A stretch of DNA of 64,000 bases. Origin: Tectiglobus sp965215755 (GTDB lineage Bacteria > Pseudomonadota > Alphaproteobacteria > Rhizobiales > Hyphomicrobiaceae). Position 1 is the first letter of the stretch, and each line of letters begins with the position of its first letter. The translations under genes and the position numbers were made by a program. Below the pieces are notes generated by a model. It made no database searches, was not told the DNA's origin, and worked only from the letters and a program-made list of their open reading frames with translations. Where the stretch lies: positions 5,766,001 through 5,830,000 of the forward strand of contig OZ244119.1 in the NCBI GenBank assembly GCA_965215755.1, written 5' to 3'. Of this stretch, positions 9,563 through 18,603 are shown in pieces.

Positions 9563-10153
9563 ATGATTATCTGGACGGCCTGCATTATCATTAGTGTGGC
9601 GCTCCTCGCGATTACCGCGGGGTCGCGGGCGGGCGACGTGAATATGGCCTATGCGAATATGGCGGTCGCTGCAGTCGTCAATCTCGTCTTCGTCCTCTTG
9701 GCTCTGCGCTCAAGTGCGGAAAAACGTGCCAGTGGTGCATCGCGCTCGGCCATTGCGGCCGACGGCGCCAAATCCATGAGCTTCATCTGGATCTGGGGCG
9801 TCATCGGCATTGCTGTAGTCTATGGAACCGGCATCCTGCAATGGAAGGAGTGGTGGCACTTTCTGATTGGGTTCATGGCCATTGCAGGTTTATGCGTTTA
9901 TTCCGGCCTGATGCTGCAGCGCCGCGCCGACGCCGGCCAGGATGACGAAAAGCTGCTCAAGCAGGGCCACTACGCCACGATCGCCCAATTGGTCGGTACA
10001 ATACTAGTTGTTGTCGGGCTGCTAATCGACGGCAAGATGGTACGCTTCTTCACCGAGCGCTACACCGACTGGGCCGCCAACAATATCTTCTTCTTCGGAG
10101 CGGCAGCCATCGGCATTGTTAGTGCCTATATGATTATAAAGCGCGAGAAGTAG
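9563..10153 (+). CDS. Six-helix membrane protein, first of a tandem pair
   Basis: A 196-residue protein of unknown function. Hydrophobic segments lie near residues 1-20, 32-49, 74-92, 98-116, 136-156 and 173-192, suggesting six membrane helices with short loops. The ATG has a strong AGGGGG six bases upstream. It is followed after four bases by a second gene of the same length and helix spacing, and the two proteins align over the third and fourth helices (WG...G pattern, then a W-rich loop and LxxGFMA/LSGFMA) and near the C-terminus (TDWAANNIFFFGA against VDWLANHVFVAGG). They are therefore tandem paralogues, and a hetero-oligomer is a reasonable guess. No known family was recognised. Confidence 0.75.
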   Translation: MIIWTACIIISVALLAITAGSRAGDVNMAYANMAVAAVVNLVFVLLALRSSAEKRASGASRSAIAADGAKSMSFIWIWGVIGIAVVYGTGILQWKEWWHFLIGFMAIAGLCVYSGLMLQRRADAGQDDEKLLKQGHYATIAQLVGTILVVVGLLIDGKMVRFFTERYTDWAANNIFFFGAAAIGIVSAYMIIKREK

Positions 10154-10157
10154 CGCG

Positions 10158-10760
10158 ATGACGGCCAGGTCGACCTGGTGGGGGCTCCTACTTGTTACAG
10201 CGCTGGTGAGCATCAGCCTAATGGTGGCCGCAGTAACGTTTGACGATCGTACGCTCTCCATGGTCGGCGCCACAGGATTTGTGGCCTGCGCCGTTCTCTG
10301 TGCGCTGCGCCTCAATTCGCTTGAGTGGCCGGATGCGGGTGCGAGTGTCGATCGGGCAGCCAACCTGGCCCAGCTCAATGCCGGCCTGCTTGCGACAGCT
10401 TTTATTTGGGGCGGAGCTGCGATTCTAGCGGGCTACTACCTGACGGACCTGTTCTGGCATCATGCCTGGCAATACGGCCTTGGCATGTGCCTTTCCGGCT
10501 TTATGGCGCTCGGTCTGCGCTGGCATCTTGTGCAGACTGACGGCCTACTGCGGCAGGCACACTGGTTGAAGCGGTTGACGTGGCTCAGCGGCCTGCTCGC
10601 AATTGGTACAGCGGCAGGCCTGGTGTTTCTCGTAGCCTCGGGCAAGTTGGCGCGAGACAACGTCGACTGGCTTGCCAATCATGTTTTTGTGGCTGGTGGA
10701 GTATCCGTCCTGGCCATTGCAGTGATCTCCGTTTGGAGCCAGTTGCGCAGACGGGGCTAA
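10158..10760 (+). CDS. Six-helix membrane protein, second of a tandem pair
   Basis: A 200-residue protein, paralogous to the gene just upstream and separated from it by four bases, so almost certainly cotranscribed. Predicted membrane segments are near residues 7-27, 33-51, 76-95, 103-121, 138-159 and 174-194. Compared with its partner it has more His and Trp around the second external loop (DLFWHHAWQYGLG) and a basic tail ending QLRRRG. No catalytic motif or cofactor-binding signature is visible. The function is unknown. Confidence 0.72.
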   Translation: MTARSTWWGLLLVTALVSISLMVAAVTFDDRTLSMVGATGFVACAVLCALRLNSLEWPDAGASVDRAANLAQLNAGLLATAFIWGGAAILAGYYLTDLFWHHAWQYGLGMCLSGFMALGLRWHLVQTDGLLRQAHWLKRLTWLSGLLAIGTAAGLVFLVASGKLARDNVDWLANHVFVAGGVSVLAIAVISVWSQLRRRG

Positions 10761-10866
10761 GCGCGCCCAGCATATGATTGCTCTGCGAAGCACTCAATCT
10801 TTGTTGACGGATCGCGTCGCGTCAATCCGCGTCTGACGCCCTATTGTAGAGCTTACCGCTCTGCAA

Positions 10867-11601
10867 CTATTCCGGATGGTGGTCAGAATGACGAATATCC
10901 CAATCATTTGCTGCAAATCGCACGCTATCGACGTCGAGCAGCAGCCAGGATGCGAAGGCGGCAACCGTCTCCGGCGTCGCGAATTCACCGCGATCCAGAT
11001 AGGCCTGGAAGGCTGCCCGCGCCGGGAACTCGGCTTCAGATTTCGCAAGAAAACCCTGGACCAAATCAGTGTCGACTAGACCTGGTTTGAAGCCGGAAAT
11101 CGCCAAATTGCGCTGCCCCCATTCGGCCTGAAGCGCACGCCGCAAGGTTTCTGAGGCCGCCTGAGCAATCGAATACGCTGCAGCGCCGACTCTCGGATTG
11201 GCTCCGGAGTCAGATCCGATAAACAGGATACGACCACCGTCGAGATGCGGCACGCATTTGCAAGTGAGCGCCCAACGGGCGGTGACATTGGTGTCGAAAG
11301 AGCGCTGCCAGTCCGAATTTGTGAGAGCATCAAGATGGCCGAGTTGAAAGTAACCGGCGCCGTGAAAAATAGCACGCGGCGCTGGAAGCTTTGCCAAAGC
11401 TGCAGCCAACGCGGCCTGATCATTATCGTCCGTGACATCAGCTGCAAGCGCTGTTATCAGCGGCGAGTCTGCTGATACGGCGTCCAGCGCTTCCTGCCGC
11501 CGCCCGGAAATGATGACATTGCAGTCCCTACGCGCCAAAGCGACGGCCAGTGCAGCACCAATCCCGGAGCCGCCGCCAGTTATGAGAATTGACCTAATCA
11601 T
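10867..11601 (-). CDS. SDR-family oxidoreductase with altered catalytic Lys
   Basis: A short-chain dehydrogenase-like protein of 244 residues, normal for classical SDRs. The Rossmann cofactor motif TGGGSGIG is at residues 8-15, and the ADV segment that follows beta-strand 3 is near residue 55. The usual NNAG is replaced by HGAG near residue 80. The structural Asn is at about 105, Ser at about 130 and Tyr at 143. The residue four after the Tyr, normally the catalytic Lys, is Gln (YSIAQ), so normal hydride chemistry may be impaired. The ATG at 11601 has AAGG upstream, and a 52-codon 5' extension is rejected. It is divergent from the luciferase-like gene with a shared 155-base promoter region. 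Confidence 0.85.
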   Translation of the reverse strand: MIRSILITGGGSGIGAALAVALARRDCNVIISGRRQEALDAVSADSPLITALAADVTDDNDQAALAAALAKLPAPRAIFHGAGYFQLGHLDALTNSDWQRSFDTNVTARWALTCKCVPHLDGGRILFIGSDSGANPRVGAAAYSIAQAASETLRRALQAEWGQRNLAISGFKPGLVDTDLVQGFLAKSEAEFPARAAFQAYLDRGEFATPETVAAFASWLLLDVDSVRFAANDWDIRHSDHHPE

Positions 11602-11756
11602 TCCGAACACCTTCTTCTTGCTGGGCTCCCAGCTTTTGCGACTGCGGCTCCACATTCGTGTGTTAGGGTCAGCTCTCACCGGTGTAAAGCTCCGGTGCTC
11701 TGACCAACAGATGCTATGGCCACGTTCCGTCTCAGCCGTTGCCGATAGGAAGTGCA

Positions 11757-12857
11757 TTGAAAGTCGTTCTTTTTCATGAAGCTATTTGCCCAGCAGGCAC
11801 AACGTGGAGCCAACGGCTTGGCGAACTTGCCGACGAAGTCATTCTGGCTGAGGAAGTGGGCTTCGACGCCTACGCGATGTCCGAGCATCATTTCGCTAAA
11901 GGTGAGGCAATTGTCTCGTCTCCTGAAGTTGGACTTGCCTACATGGCCGGAAGAACCCAATCGATCCGGCTAAGAGCGGCCTCGTTCAATCTGCTTCCCT
12001 ATAACCATCCGATACGCCTTGTTGAGCAGGCCGCGACGTTGGACATGATGTCAAACGGCCGATTCGAACTTGGAGGTGCGCGATCTAACAATCCTTATAC
12101 TCTTGAGGGATTCGGCGTCGATCCGGCCATGACACGGCAGTATCGTGATGAGTTTCTCAGAATTTTTGGAAAAGCTTTCACCAACGAATGGTTCGAGCAT
12201 TCGAGCGAATTCTACACCATCCCAAAGCGCAGGATTTCTCCTTGGGAACCGGGACGGCGGCCGCCACCGGTGCATTTGTCAACCACCAGCCTCGAGTCGC
12301 ATGAGCAGGCTGCCGCCGCTGGCGCAGGAGCCATGTCAGGCCTGAGTATTCTTGGTTGGGATCATGTTGACCACTGCGTTGCTGCCTATGAACGCGGCGT
12401 TGCCAAAGCGGAGCCCGTCGTTGGTTCAATCACGTCCCGCTTTGCAACCTTCTCGGTCGGGGTCTGCTGCCTGGAAGATCGCACAGTCGCCAGAGAAATG
12501 ACGCGCCAGAATACGCTGCGGTTCGTCCAGATCATCATGGGCTGGATGTCGAAGCTGGCACAAACGGCTGAAGGTTACGAATACATGAGGCGCATCGAAG
12601 AATTGCGCGACCGGGCAACTGATCTGGATTTCCTGATCGATTCAGCACCGTATGTCATGGCTGGAAATCCGGATGATCTGATCGCAAAGGCTAAGCGGCT
12701 CTACGATGCCGGGGTCGATGATGTTGTTTGGCGCATCGATGGCCTGGGCCACGAGAATAACAAGACAACAATTGAAATGATTGGCAAACACGTGATCCCC
12801 GTGCTGCACTCCTGGCCAGACCGCCGACCTCCGCAACGCTATGGTGCGGATCTATAA
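11757..12857 (+). CDS. Luciferase-like (LLM class) flavin-dependent monooxygenase
   Basis: A 366-residue member of the bacterial luciferase-like monooxygenases, TIM-barrel enzymes that use reduced flavin and oxygen to oxidise small organic substrates. Family marks are the N-terminal strand KVVLFHEA, the EEVGFDAYAMSEHHF segment near residue 35, and NHPIRLVEQAATLDMMSNGRFELGGARS near residue 85 (quoted as a landmark). No substrate can be assigned. The start is TTG at 11757 with AGGAAG four bases upstream. Another TTG at 11739 lacks such a site. It is followed after 157 bases by the Fe-S protein, which could be an electron-transfer partner, though that is inference. Confidence 0.88.
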   Translation: MKVVLFHEAICPAGTTWSQRLGELADEVILAEEVGFDAYAMSEHHFAKGEAIVSSPEVGLAYMAGRTQSIRLRAASFNLLPYNHPIRLVEQAATLDMMSNGRFELGGARSNNPYTLEGFGVDPAMTRQYRDEFLRIFGKAFTNEWFEHSSEFYTIPKRRISPWEPGRRPPPVHLSTTSLESHEQAAAAGAGAMSGLSILGWDHVDHCVAAYERGVAKAEPVVGSITSRFATFSVGVCCLEDRTVAREMTRQNTLRFVQIIMGWMSKLAQTAEGYEYMRRIEELRDRATDLDFLIDSAPYVMAGNPDDLIAKAKRLYDAGVDDVVWRIDGLGHENNKTTIEMIGKHVIPVLHSWPDRRPPQRYGADL

Positions 12858-13014
12858 GGCCCGCCCTCTTTTCCCGTGTTTCAGGTTCCTGTGTTATAAG
12901 TCGGGGTTTCACCAGTTCTTCAAGTCGGTCGAGGATTGACAGCAAGGCGCCAACTTTGACCAAGTCGTCCGGCATAGCATATCACCGCCTCCCTCATGCG
13001 CCAGGAGCCCACTC

Positions 13015-14307
13015 ATGCAAACGCGCACAGAAGCCTTCATCCAGTCACTTGACGAGCAGGTCCTTGACATTGCGCAGGCCTGCACAGCGTGCGGTGCCTG
13101 TGCCGATGTATGCCCGACCATCTCGATGACCGTGACAGACGACGTTTCACCAGCTGTGCTCACCGCAGGTGTTCGTGACATCCTCCGCGGCGAAGACGCA
13201 CCCGATGCTTCAAAAACCTGGGCGCGGACCTGCTGCAGTTCGGGCGCATGCCTGTCGGTATGTGATGAAGGGATCAACCCGCGCTTCATGCTGACGATGG
13301 CCCGGCGCGCAATGCGGCAGTCCGTTGAGCCCAAGACACGCCGCATTGAAGGTAAGGACGCCTTCCAAAAAATGAGCCGCGGAGTCAAAGTCATCTCTCG
13401 CCTGACCCTGCCGCCGGAGCAATTGGCACGCCTTACCCCGCAACCGAAAACCGACGAGGATGCAGCGGCTGACTACGTTTTCTACACCGGGTGCAACATG
13501 CTCAAGACTCCGCACATCGGACTTCTATGCCTAGATGTAATGGACCGACTGGGTGCTACCTACGATGTACAAGGCGGCCCTGGCGCATGCTGCGGCATTC
13601 TACAGGCACGACCTGGTGATACCGAGAATAGCGGTCGTCAGGCTTTCACAACGCTCGACAAATTTGCTGCCGCAGGAACATCGAAAGTTCTGTCGTGGTG
13701 TCCGACCTGCCAGATCCAGTTCGGTGAAACCATGACGCCCAAGTACAAGGAAATCACAGGAACTGATCTCGATATCACGATGTTCCCGGTCTATCTGGCC
13801 AGTCAGTTGAATCGATTGCGCGAGCATCTCAAGACGCCAGTCAACAAGCGTGTCGCGATCTACGAATACGCTGGTGAGTTGGGCGTCATGGAGGCCGTGC
13901 GTGCTCTGCTTGGCGCCGTTCCCGGAATTGAGATTGTTGAGATCGACACATCAAGCATTGGCTATAACAACACGTCGCTAGTCCCGTTGGGTAATTACCA
14001 CCAGAACAACATCATGGCTGCACTTGATGATGCCGAGGCAGCTAAGGTGGATGTGTTTGTGGGAATTTATCACGGCGATCACCGGGCGTTTGCCGGCCAT
14101 GAGAACAAACGGCCATTCAGAGTCGCCAACTACATGGAGCTAATAGGCGAGAGCATGGGTATTGTCGTCGCTGACCGGTTCAAGGAGTTGAAGTCAATGC
14201 AGGATGCCGACGCTATCGTTGCGGCATCGATGGACCGAATTACAACCTACGGACTTGATCCCGAACTCGTCCGGGATGTTGTTGCCTCAGATATGCTCGC
14301 GGAATAG
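13015..14307 (+). CDS. Heterodisulfide-reductase-like Fe-S protein
   Basis: A cytoplasmic electron-transfer protein of 430 residues resembling HdrD/GlpC-type proteins. The first cluster motif is CTACGACADVCP (Cys 23, 26, 29, 33). The second is irregular, with CCSSGACLSVC giving Cys 73, 74, 79, 83 rather than CxxCxxCxxxC. One cysteine-rich CCG domain follows (YTGCNMLKTPH, then GPGACCG and SWCPTCQ). The second half, where a second CCG repeat is expected, keeps the fold-like GDHR and NYHQ segments but has no cysteines, so it probably binds no cluster. No HdrA or HdrB partner is nearby. The flavin monooxygenase just upstream is the only obvious redox neighbour. Confidence 0.82.
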   Translation: MQTRTEAFIQSLDEQVLDIAQACTACGACADVCPTISMTVTDDVSPAVLTAGVRDILRGEDAPDASKTWARTCCSSGACLSVCDEGINPRFMLTMARRAMRQSVEPKTRRIEGKDAFQKMSRGVKVISRLTLPPEQLARLTPQPKTDEDAAADYVFYTGCNMLKTPHIGLLCLDVMDRLGATYDVQGGPGACCGILQARPGDTENSGRQAFTTLDKFAAAGTSKVLSWCPTCQIQFGETMTPKYKEITGTDLDITMFPVYLASQLNRLREHLKTPVNKRVAIYEYAGELGVMEAVRALLGAVPGIEIVEIDTSSIGYNNTSLVPLGNYHQNNIMAALDDAEAAKVDVFVGIYHGDHRAFAGHENKRPFRVANYMELIGESMGIVVADRFKELKSMQDADAIVAASMDRITTYGLDPELVRDVVASDMLAE

Positions 14308-14613
14308 CAACTTCACCGCCCATACAACGAAACGCACTCACGACATTCAACAATCAGTGAATGCCCGTGATAATGCGCGGACGATCGGTGTGGACAGAGC
14401 TCAGCTCAATTCGGCCTTTGGCCCGGTCCCGGCGCACTATACGGGCTGTTTGCCCGATCATGCCGCACCCAGACAGTCAAAACCGCCAAGTTTACCAGTG
14501 GGCTGAAATGCTGGGCGGCTGATACCCATGTGTGCCTTCCCAGCGCCGGAATTGCGTGACTTATCTGCTCGCCTGGAAGATTACGATATCTAGAGCAGCG
14601 GTGATCAGGATCT
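14308..14613. other. Intergenic region with no visible feature
   Basis: About 305 bases between the Fe-S protein and the next gene. I see no convincing frame, terminator with a U-tract, or operator. The promoter of the downstream pair is probably here. Confidence 0.4.
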
Positions 14614-15897
14614 ATGGCTGAAAAATTACGACTGGGCCAAGCCCGGTTGGAAGTCACAACGAAAGTCACACTGGCTGTGCTGGCACTCGCAAGCGGGGTC
14701 TACACCTATCTGGGGGTACGCGGCCTGCTAAGTGGCGATGCCGCCATGGTGTTCTTCGGGGCTGTGATCTATTCAACCGCAGTCTCTGTAGGGATTTATG
14801 CCTTCTGGTCCTATCTCATGCGGTTCTTGCCGCATATCGAGAGTGCATCGTCGCGAGCATGGCTGCTGCTGGCTATGGCGATCGGATCAGGCATGATCGT
14901 CGCCATGTCCAGTTGGCTCAATGCGGCGGCGCTGGCTGGATCAGCCGCTCTCGAGCAGCACATGGCCAATGCGACGGAGACCTATCAGCAGCAGCTCGAT
15001 GAAGCGCACGCAAACGCACTTGCAGCACAAAGTCTGCTGCCGGACATCCAGCTTGCCTCGCGCCGCTTCGCCAGTCTGGCCCAGCAGGAAAGGTCGACAG
15101 GAGCGCTCACCGGAACATCGGGCTCGGGCACTGTAGTCCAGTTGCTTAATCAGATGTCGACGGAGCTTGATCGGCTTGCGACCGAAGTTGAAGAAAGCCG
15201 TGGAGCGGTCAAGCGGCTGTTTGAAAGTGGTGGGCGCAATCTGGCACGGATGCGTGCCCTGGTCTCCAATTCCGGCCCGATTGAAAAGCGCGCCAATGCG
15301 TTCGGCGAAGAGACGCTGAAACTCATCGGCCAAATCACGGCACTGCAGCAGACATCCGTTGCGCCGTCAGTTCGGCGCGCGGCCGAGGACCTCGGCAAAA
15401 CCTTCATTGCTCCGATCGCGGATGGCAAGGACGCCGGCCTGCAGCAGCGGCAGACGGAGGTTGTTGGACGCGTCGAACAGGCGTTGCGGGCACAAAGCCG
15501 TGCGCTCTCGAATGCAGCAGATGAGATTCTGGCGCGGCGCCCCGTCGAGCCGGCACGTTTTCAGCCTCTGACGCCGCCGGAAGCCGTGCTTGTTTATGCG
15601 GCGGACTTTTTGCCAAGTTGGGCCGGAGCGATTTCGATTGACCTTCTTCCTGCCGTGCTCGTCTTCATCATGATTATTGTCGAAGGTGCAATCCGCCGCC
15701 ATGACGGCATCGATCTTGACGCTGAGATGATGACGGCTGCCGACGTCATGCGCGGCGCTGCCATCTTCAAGCAAATGGAAGAGCGGTTCGGTCAGAACGC
15801 TGTCGCCACGGTGCAAGAGACGCCTCCCAGCCCGGAGGACACGGCATCGAATATTACGCAGATCAGTCTACCGGGTGGCACGGCAAACAAGGATTAA
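14614..15897 (+). CDS. Membrane protein with large coiled-coil domain
   Basis: A 427-residue protein of unknown function. Three hydrophobic segments occupy the first 110 residues (about 15-36, 44-70, 80-108). They are followed by a long Ala/Gln/Glu/Arg-rich helical stretch from about 110 to 320 with heptad-like spacing, and a fourth membrane segment near 330-352 (LLPAVLVFIMIIVEG). The tail is charged and Gly/Thr-rich. The coiled coil therefore lies between membrane segments three and four, probably in the periplasm. The ATG is preceded by AGGA. The stop and the next start are 36 bases apart and the frames agree, so the two genes form an operon. No named family recognised. Confidence 0.75.
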   Translation: MAEKLRLGQARLEVTTKVTLAVLALASGVYTYLGVRGLLSGDAAMVFFGAVIYSTAVSVGIYAFWSYLMRFLPHIESASSRAWLLLAMAIGSGMIVAMSSWLNAAALAGSAALEQHMANATETYQQQLDEAHANALAAQSLLPDIQLASRRFASLAQQERSTGALTGTSGSGTVVQLLNQMSTELDRLATEVEESRGAVKRLFESGGRNLARMRALVSNSGPIEKRANAFGEETLKLIGQITALQQTSVAPSVRRAAEDLGKTFIAPIADGKDAGLQQRQTEVVGRVEQALRAQSRALSNAADEILARRPVEPARFQPLTPPEAVLVYAADFLPSWAGAISIDLLPAVLVFIMIIVEGAIRRHDGIDLDAEMMTAADVMRGAAIFKQMEERFGQNAVATVQETPPSPEDTASNITQISLPGGTANKD

Positions 15898-15933
15898 TGG
15901 GAACGCGGACTGGCGAACACGGGTGCAACCGAA

Positions 15934-16776
15934 TTGGACGAGCAACAGACCAAATCGAGCGACCAGGCTTCACGGAAAACGCCATTGAGATCGCGGCTTC
16001 TGAACGAGCGCGTTATCCTGCTGAGTTTGTTCTGGTCTTTGATTGCTCTGACCGGTGCCTTTCTTGCGCTTGATTTTCGCACGATTTACCAGGAGGCAAA
16101 CGTTGCGCTTCCCGGTGAGAGCGACCAACGTGAGCCGCTAGTTATGGCCCCGCCGAAGCCGCGCGATCATGTCCGGCCCTACCTGCCTCGATCGATGCCG
16201 ATTACCCGGCGGGGCAAAGGCCCACGCATGCCGGGACACGCCAAGCCTATTCAGGCGCCTGGTGTTGCAAAACGGATGACTTTCGTGCGCGGCCCGAAAG
16301 GTCAGGCCAGTGCAGTTGGCCGCATTGAGCCAGGCACTGCCAACGATTTTTCAGAATTTCTCGATGGGCAGAATGGTGAGGTCCGCGAACTCTTTCTGCA
16401 TTCGCCAGGCGGATCGGTGCAGGATGCGTTGGCGATGTCAAAGCTTATTCGGGCACAGAACATCAAGACCAACGTTCCGAGCCAAGGCTACTGTGCCTCA
16501 TCGTGTCCGATTGTCTTTTCCGGCGGGACGACACGAACGGTTGGCCGGCCGGCGTGGGTCGGCGTGCATCAGATCTTCGCTGCGGGTAATACGAAAGGCA
16601 GCCTTGCTGAAGGTATGTCACGCGCACAGAGCGTGTCAGCTGCCGTGGTCCAGCACATGACTGAGATGGGTGTCGACCCGCGTGCCTGGGTGCACGCTAT
16701 GAAGACGCCGAGTGATCAGCTTTACCTCTTCACGCGAAAAGAACTGAAGACCTACAAACTTGCGACCCGGCTTTAG
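15934..16776 (+). CDS. ClpP-fold, membrane-anchored serine protease-like protein (COG3904-like)
   Basis: A 280-residue protein with one membrane segment at about residues 27-47, a Pro/Arg-rich linker to about 120, and a C-terminal ClpP/crotonase-fold domain. The visible motifs are the oxyanion-hole segment SPGGSV (158-162), and YCASSCPIVFSGG around residues 187-198, which places the likely nucleophilic Ser after the turn. A His at about 212 (GVHQIF) is a candidate general base. The family is predicted to be periplasmic. The start is uncertain: TTG at 15934 is used, though CTG at 15910 is in frame, and both have weak ribosome binding sites. It is in an operon with the coiled-coil membrane protein. 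Confidence 0.75.
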   Translation: MDEQQTKSSDQASRKTPLRSRLLNERVILLSLFWSLIALTGAFLALDFRTIYQEANVALPGESDQREPLVMAPPKPRDHVRPYLPRSMPITRRGKGPRMPGHAKPIQAPGVAKRMTFVRGPKGQASAVGRIEPGTANDFSEFLDGQNGEVRELFLHSPGGSVQDALAMSKLIRAQNIKTNVPSQGYCASSCPIVFSGGTTRTVGRPAWVGVHQIFAAGNTKGSLAEGMSRAQSVSAAVVQHMTEMGVDPRAWVHAMKTPSDQLYLFTRKELKTYKLATRL

Positions 16777-17193
16777 AGGTGATCAGACTTATCGGGAACC
16801 GAACCCTGCGTTCCGAATATAATTCGGGCACGCGGTTGGCGGAATAACGACCACGAGCTTGGCGATCTGCTCGTTAATTGCATCGACGCTACGAGCCTAT
16901 GCTATCCGCATCCAATGTATATGGTTTTCAACTGTCCACCGAACCGGGCGAAGACCACTATTGGAGGGCTATGTCCGCTTTTCGCAATCGTGGTTACGAC
17001 ACTACCAATTGTGTCCGATCCATAGATGCGACTGTGGCCATCGCGAACGACCTCAACGCACTTGGTATCCACGGTCAGAAGATTTGAGAAGTCATACTGG
17101 ATACTGATCGTATCGCTGAGTTCGTTCCCGTCGACCACAACATCGGTGTGGTTGTCATTAGCGCCGCGATGGCCTCTGATCTCGGCTAGTCTT
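16777..17193. other. Intergenic region with possible small frames
   Basis: About 417 bases. Two overlapping frames have mildly protein-like composition. One is a plus-strand 62-codon frame from the ATG at 16899 (contains GFQLSTEPGEDHYWRA). The other is a minus-strand frame, 17213-16902, that overlaps the end of the flavoprotein gene. They exclude each other and neither has a good start or a recognisable family, so neither is called as a gene. Confidence 0.35.
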
Positions 17194-18498
17194 CTAGATT
17201 TCCCGGGCGTCATTCCACCGGAACTGTATCAGCCGCAAAGGCGCCAAATGGCGCAAGACTCTGTGTCCTGGAAGTGGTTTGGGTTCTGAAAACGGCAGAC
17301 CTAACTCAGAATGGGATGCGCCTTGCAACGCTTTTGCGAATTCCTTGCCGAGCGCAATCGACAGCGCAACGCCGCGACCGTTACAGCCAACCCAGGCAAA
17401 TCCATTCGGCCCTAATTGGTGAAATCGAGGCATGAAATCTGTGGTCATACCGACGTAACCGGTCCAAACATAGTCAAAGTTAGTGTCACCGATTTGTGTG
17501 AACATGCGCTTCAGCCGAGCACGAATGCGCGTTTGCATGCGTTCCGGCCCATTGATTGGAATCATCAATGCACCGCCCGTGATCAATCGATGTCGTGCAT
17601 CATAACGGGTAAAATGCAGATCACCGTGCGTATCCGACAGGGCCTGCCGGCCAGGAATGATGTGCCGACGCAGATTGTCTCCCAGTGGCTTGGTTGCCAG
17701 TTGCCAAGACACAATCGGCACGACTTCACGGGCTATTTTCGGCGCTAGGTCTTTCGAAAACTCGCCGGTATAGGCATTGGTTGCAAGCATCAGACGGTCC
17801 GCTGTCACCCGACCGGTTTGAGTCGTGACAATCCACTTACCGCCATCGCCCTTGGCATCATATTCCAGTGATTGAGCTGGTGTTTTGATGAAAATCCGCG
17901 CACCGGCGTCGACTGCAACACGCGCAAGTTCGCGCGCCAGGGCAAGCGGGTTGACATGGCCTCCGGTTGGATTAGTCCAGCCACCATGCCATAGGTTTGA
18001 ACCGGTCAAATCGCGAACTTGCTCTATCGACAACAGCTCAACCGGTGCACCATGCTTCGACCATTGCTGCACCCGTTGCTCGGCGATCCTGATGCGGCCA
18101 GGTGTATGCACTGGTTGTATCCAACCCGTCTGTTCAGCTTCGGCTGCAAGTTCATATTTGCGTACGACATCGAACAAGTAGGTCGCGCTATCGCGCAGCA
18201 GATGCACAAAGCGTTCGCCGGCATCGCCGTGGTTGGCAATGATGCTATCTGGATCAGGCCGCGTCAGAGTTGGAATTACTTGTCCATTGTTGCGCCCTGA
18301 TGCCCCCCAGCCAGGCTCAACTGCTTCCAGTACAACGACGTCAATGTTGTCCTCTGCAAGGTGCAGCGCTGTCGATAGCCCAGTGAAACCAGCACCGATC
18401 ACGACGGTGTCCACATCAATGTCACGATCAAGCGCAGCAAGAGGTGGGCTGGGTGGGCTGACTGCGCTCCAGATCGAAGCTGGCATTTCAGATGTCAT
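17194..18498 (-). CDS. FAD-dependent amine/amino-acid oxidoreductase (DadA/PuuB-like)
   Basis: A flavoprotein of 434 residues in the D-amino-acid oxidase superfamily, which oxidises amines or amino acids to imines. The dinucleotide-binding motif VVIGAGFTGLSTALHLAE is near residue 35, followed by GWGASGRNNGQVIP, which matches the gamma-glutamylputrescine oxidase and DadA-like branch where FAD is anchored. GYVGMTTDFMPRFHQ and WVGCNGRGVALSIALG near the C-terminus are the second FAD-contact region. The substrate is not predictable, and no glutamine-synthetase-like or aldehyde dehydrogenase partner is nearby. The ATG at 18498 has GGAG upstream. The ATG at 18513 is the alternative. Confidence 0.85.
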   Translation of the reverse strand: MTSEMPASIWSAVSPPSPPLAALDRDIDVDTVVIGAGFTGLSTALHLAEDNIDVVVLEAVEPGWGASGRNNGQVIPTLTRPDPDSIIANHGDAGERFVHLLRDSATYLFDVVRKYELAAEAEQTGWIQPVHTPGRIRIAEQRVQQWSKHGAPVELLSIEQVRDLTGSNLWHGGWTNPTGGHVNPLALARELARVAVDAGARIFIKTPAQSLEYDAKGDGGKWIVTTQTGRVTADRLMLATNAYTGEFSKDLAPKIAREVVPIVSWQLATKPLGDNLRRHIIPGRQALSDTHGDLHFTRYDARHRLITGGALMIPINGPERMQTRIRARLKRMFTQIGDTNFDYVWTGYVGMTTDFMPRFHQLGPNGFAWVGCNGRGVALSIALGKEFAKALQGASHSELGLPFSEPKPLPGHRVLRHLAPLRLIQFRWNDAREI

Positions 18499-18603
18499 CC
18501 TGGAGATCTCCATGCCATCATTTGAGTCAGTGAAACAGGTGCAGCAGCATCAACCAAGAAAGTATGCACTTAATACCATGCGGCTTCCGCGAGCATCAAG
18601 CGC

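Noticed and set aside
16899..17087. Plus-strand 62-codon gene and a minus-strand competitor
   Set aside because: They exclude each other and neither has a clear start or a family.
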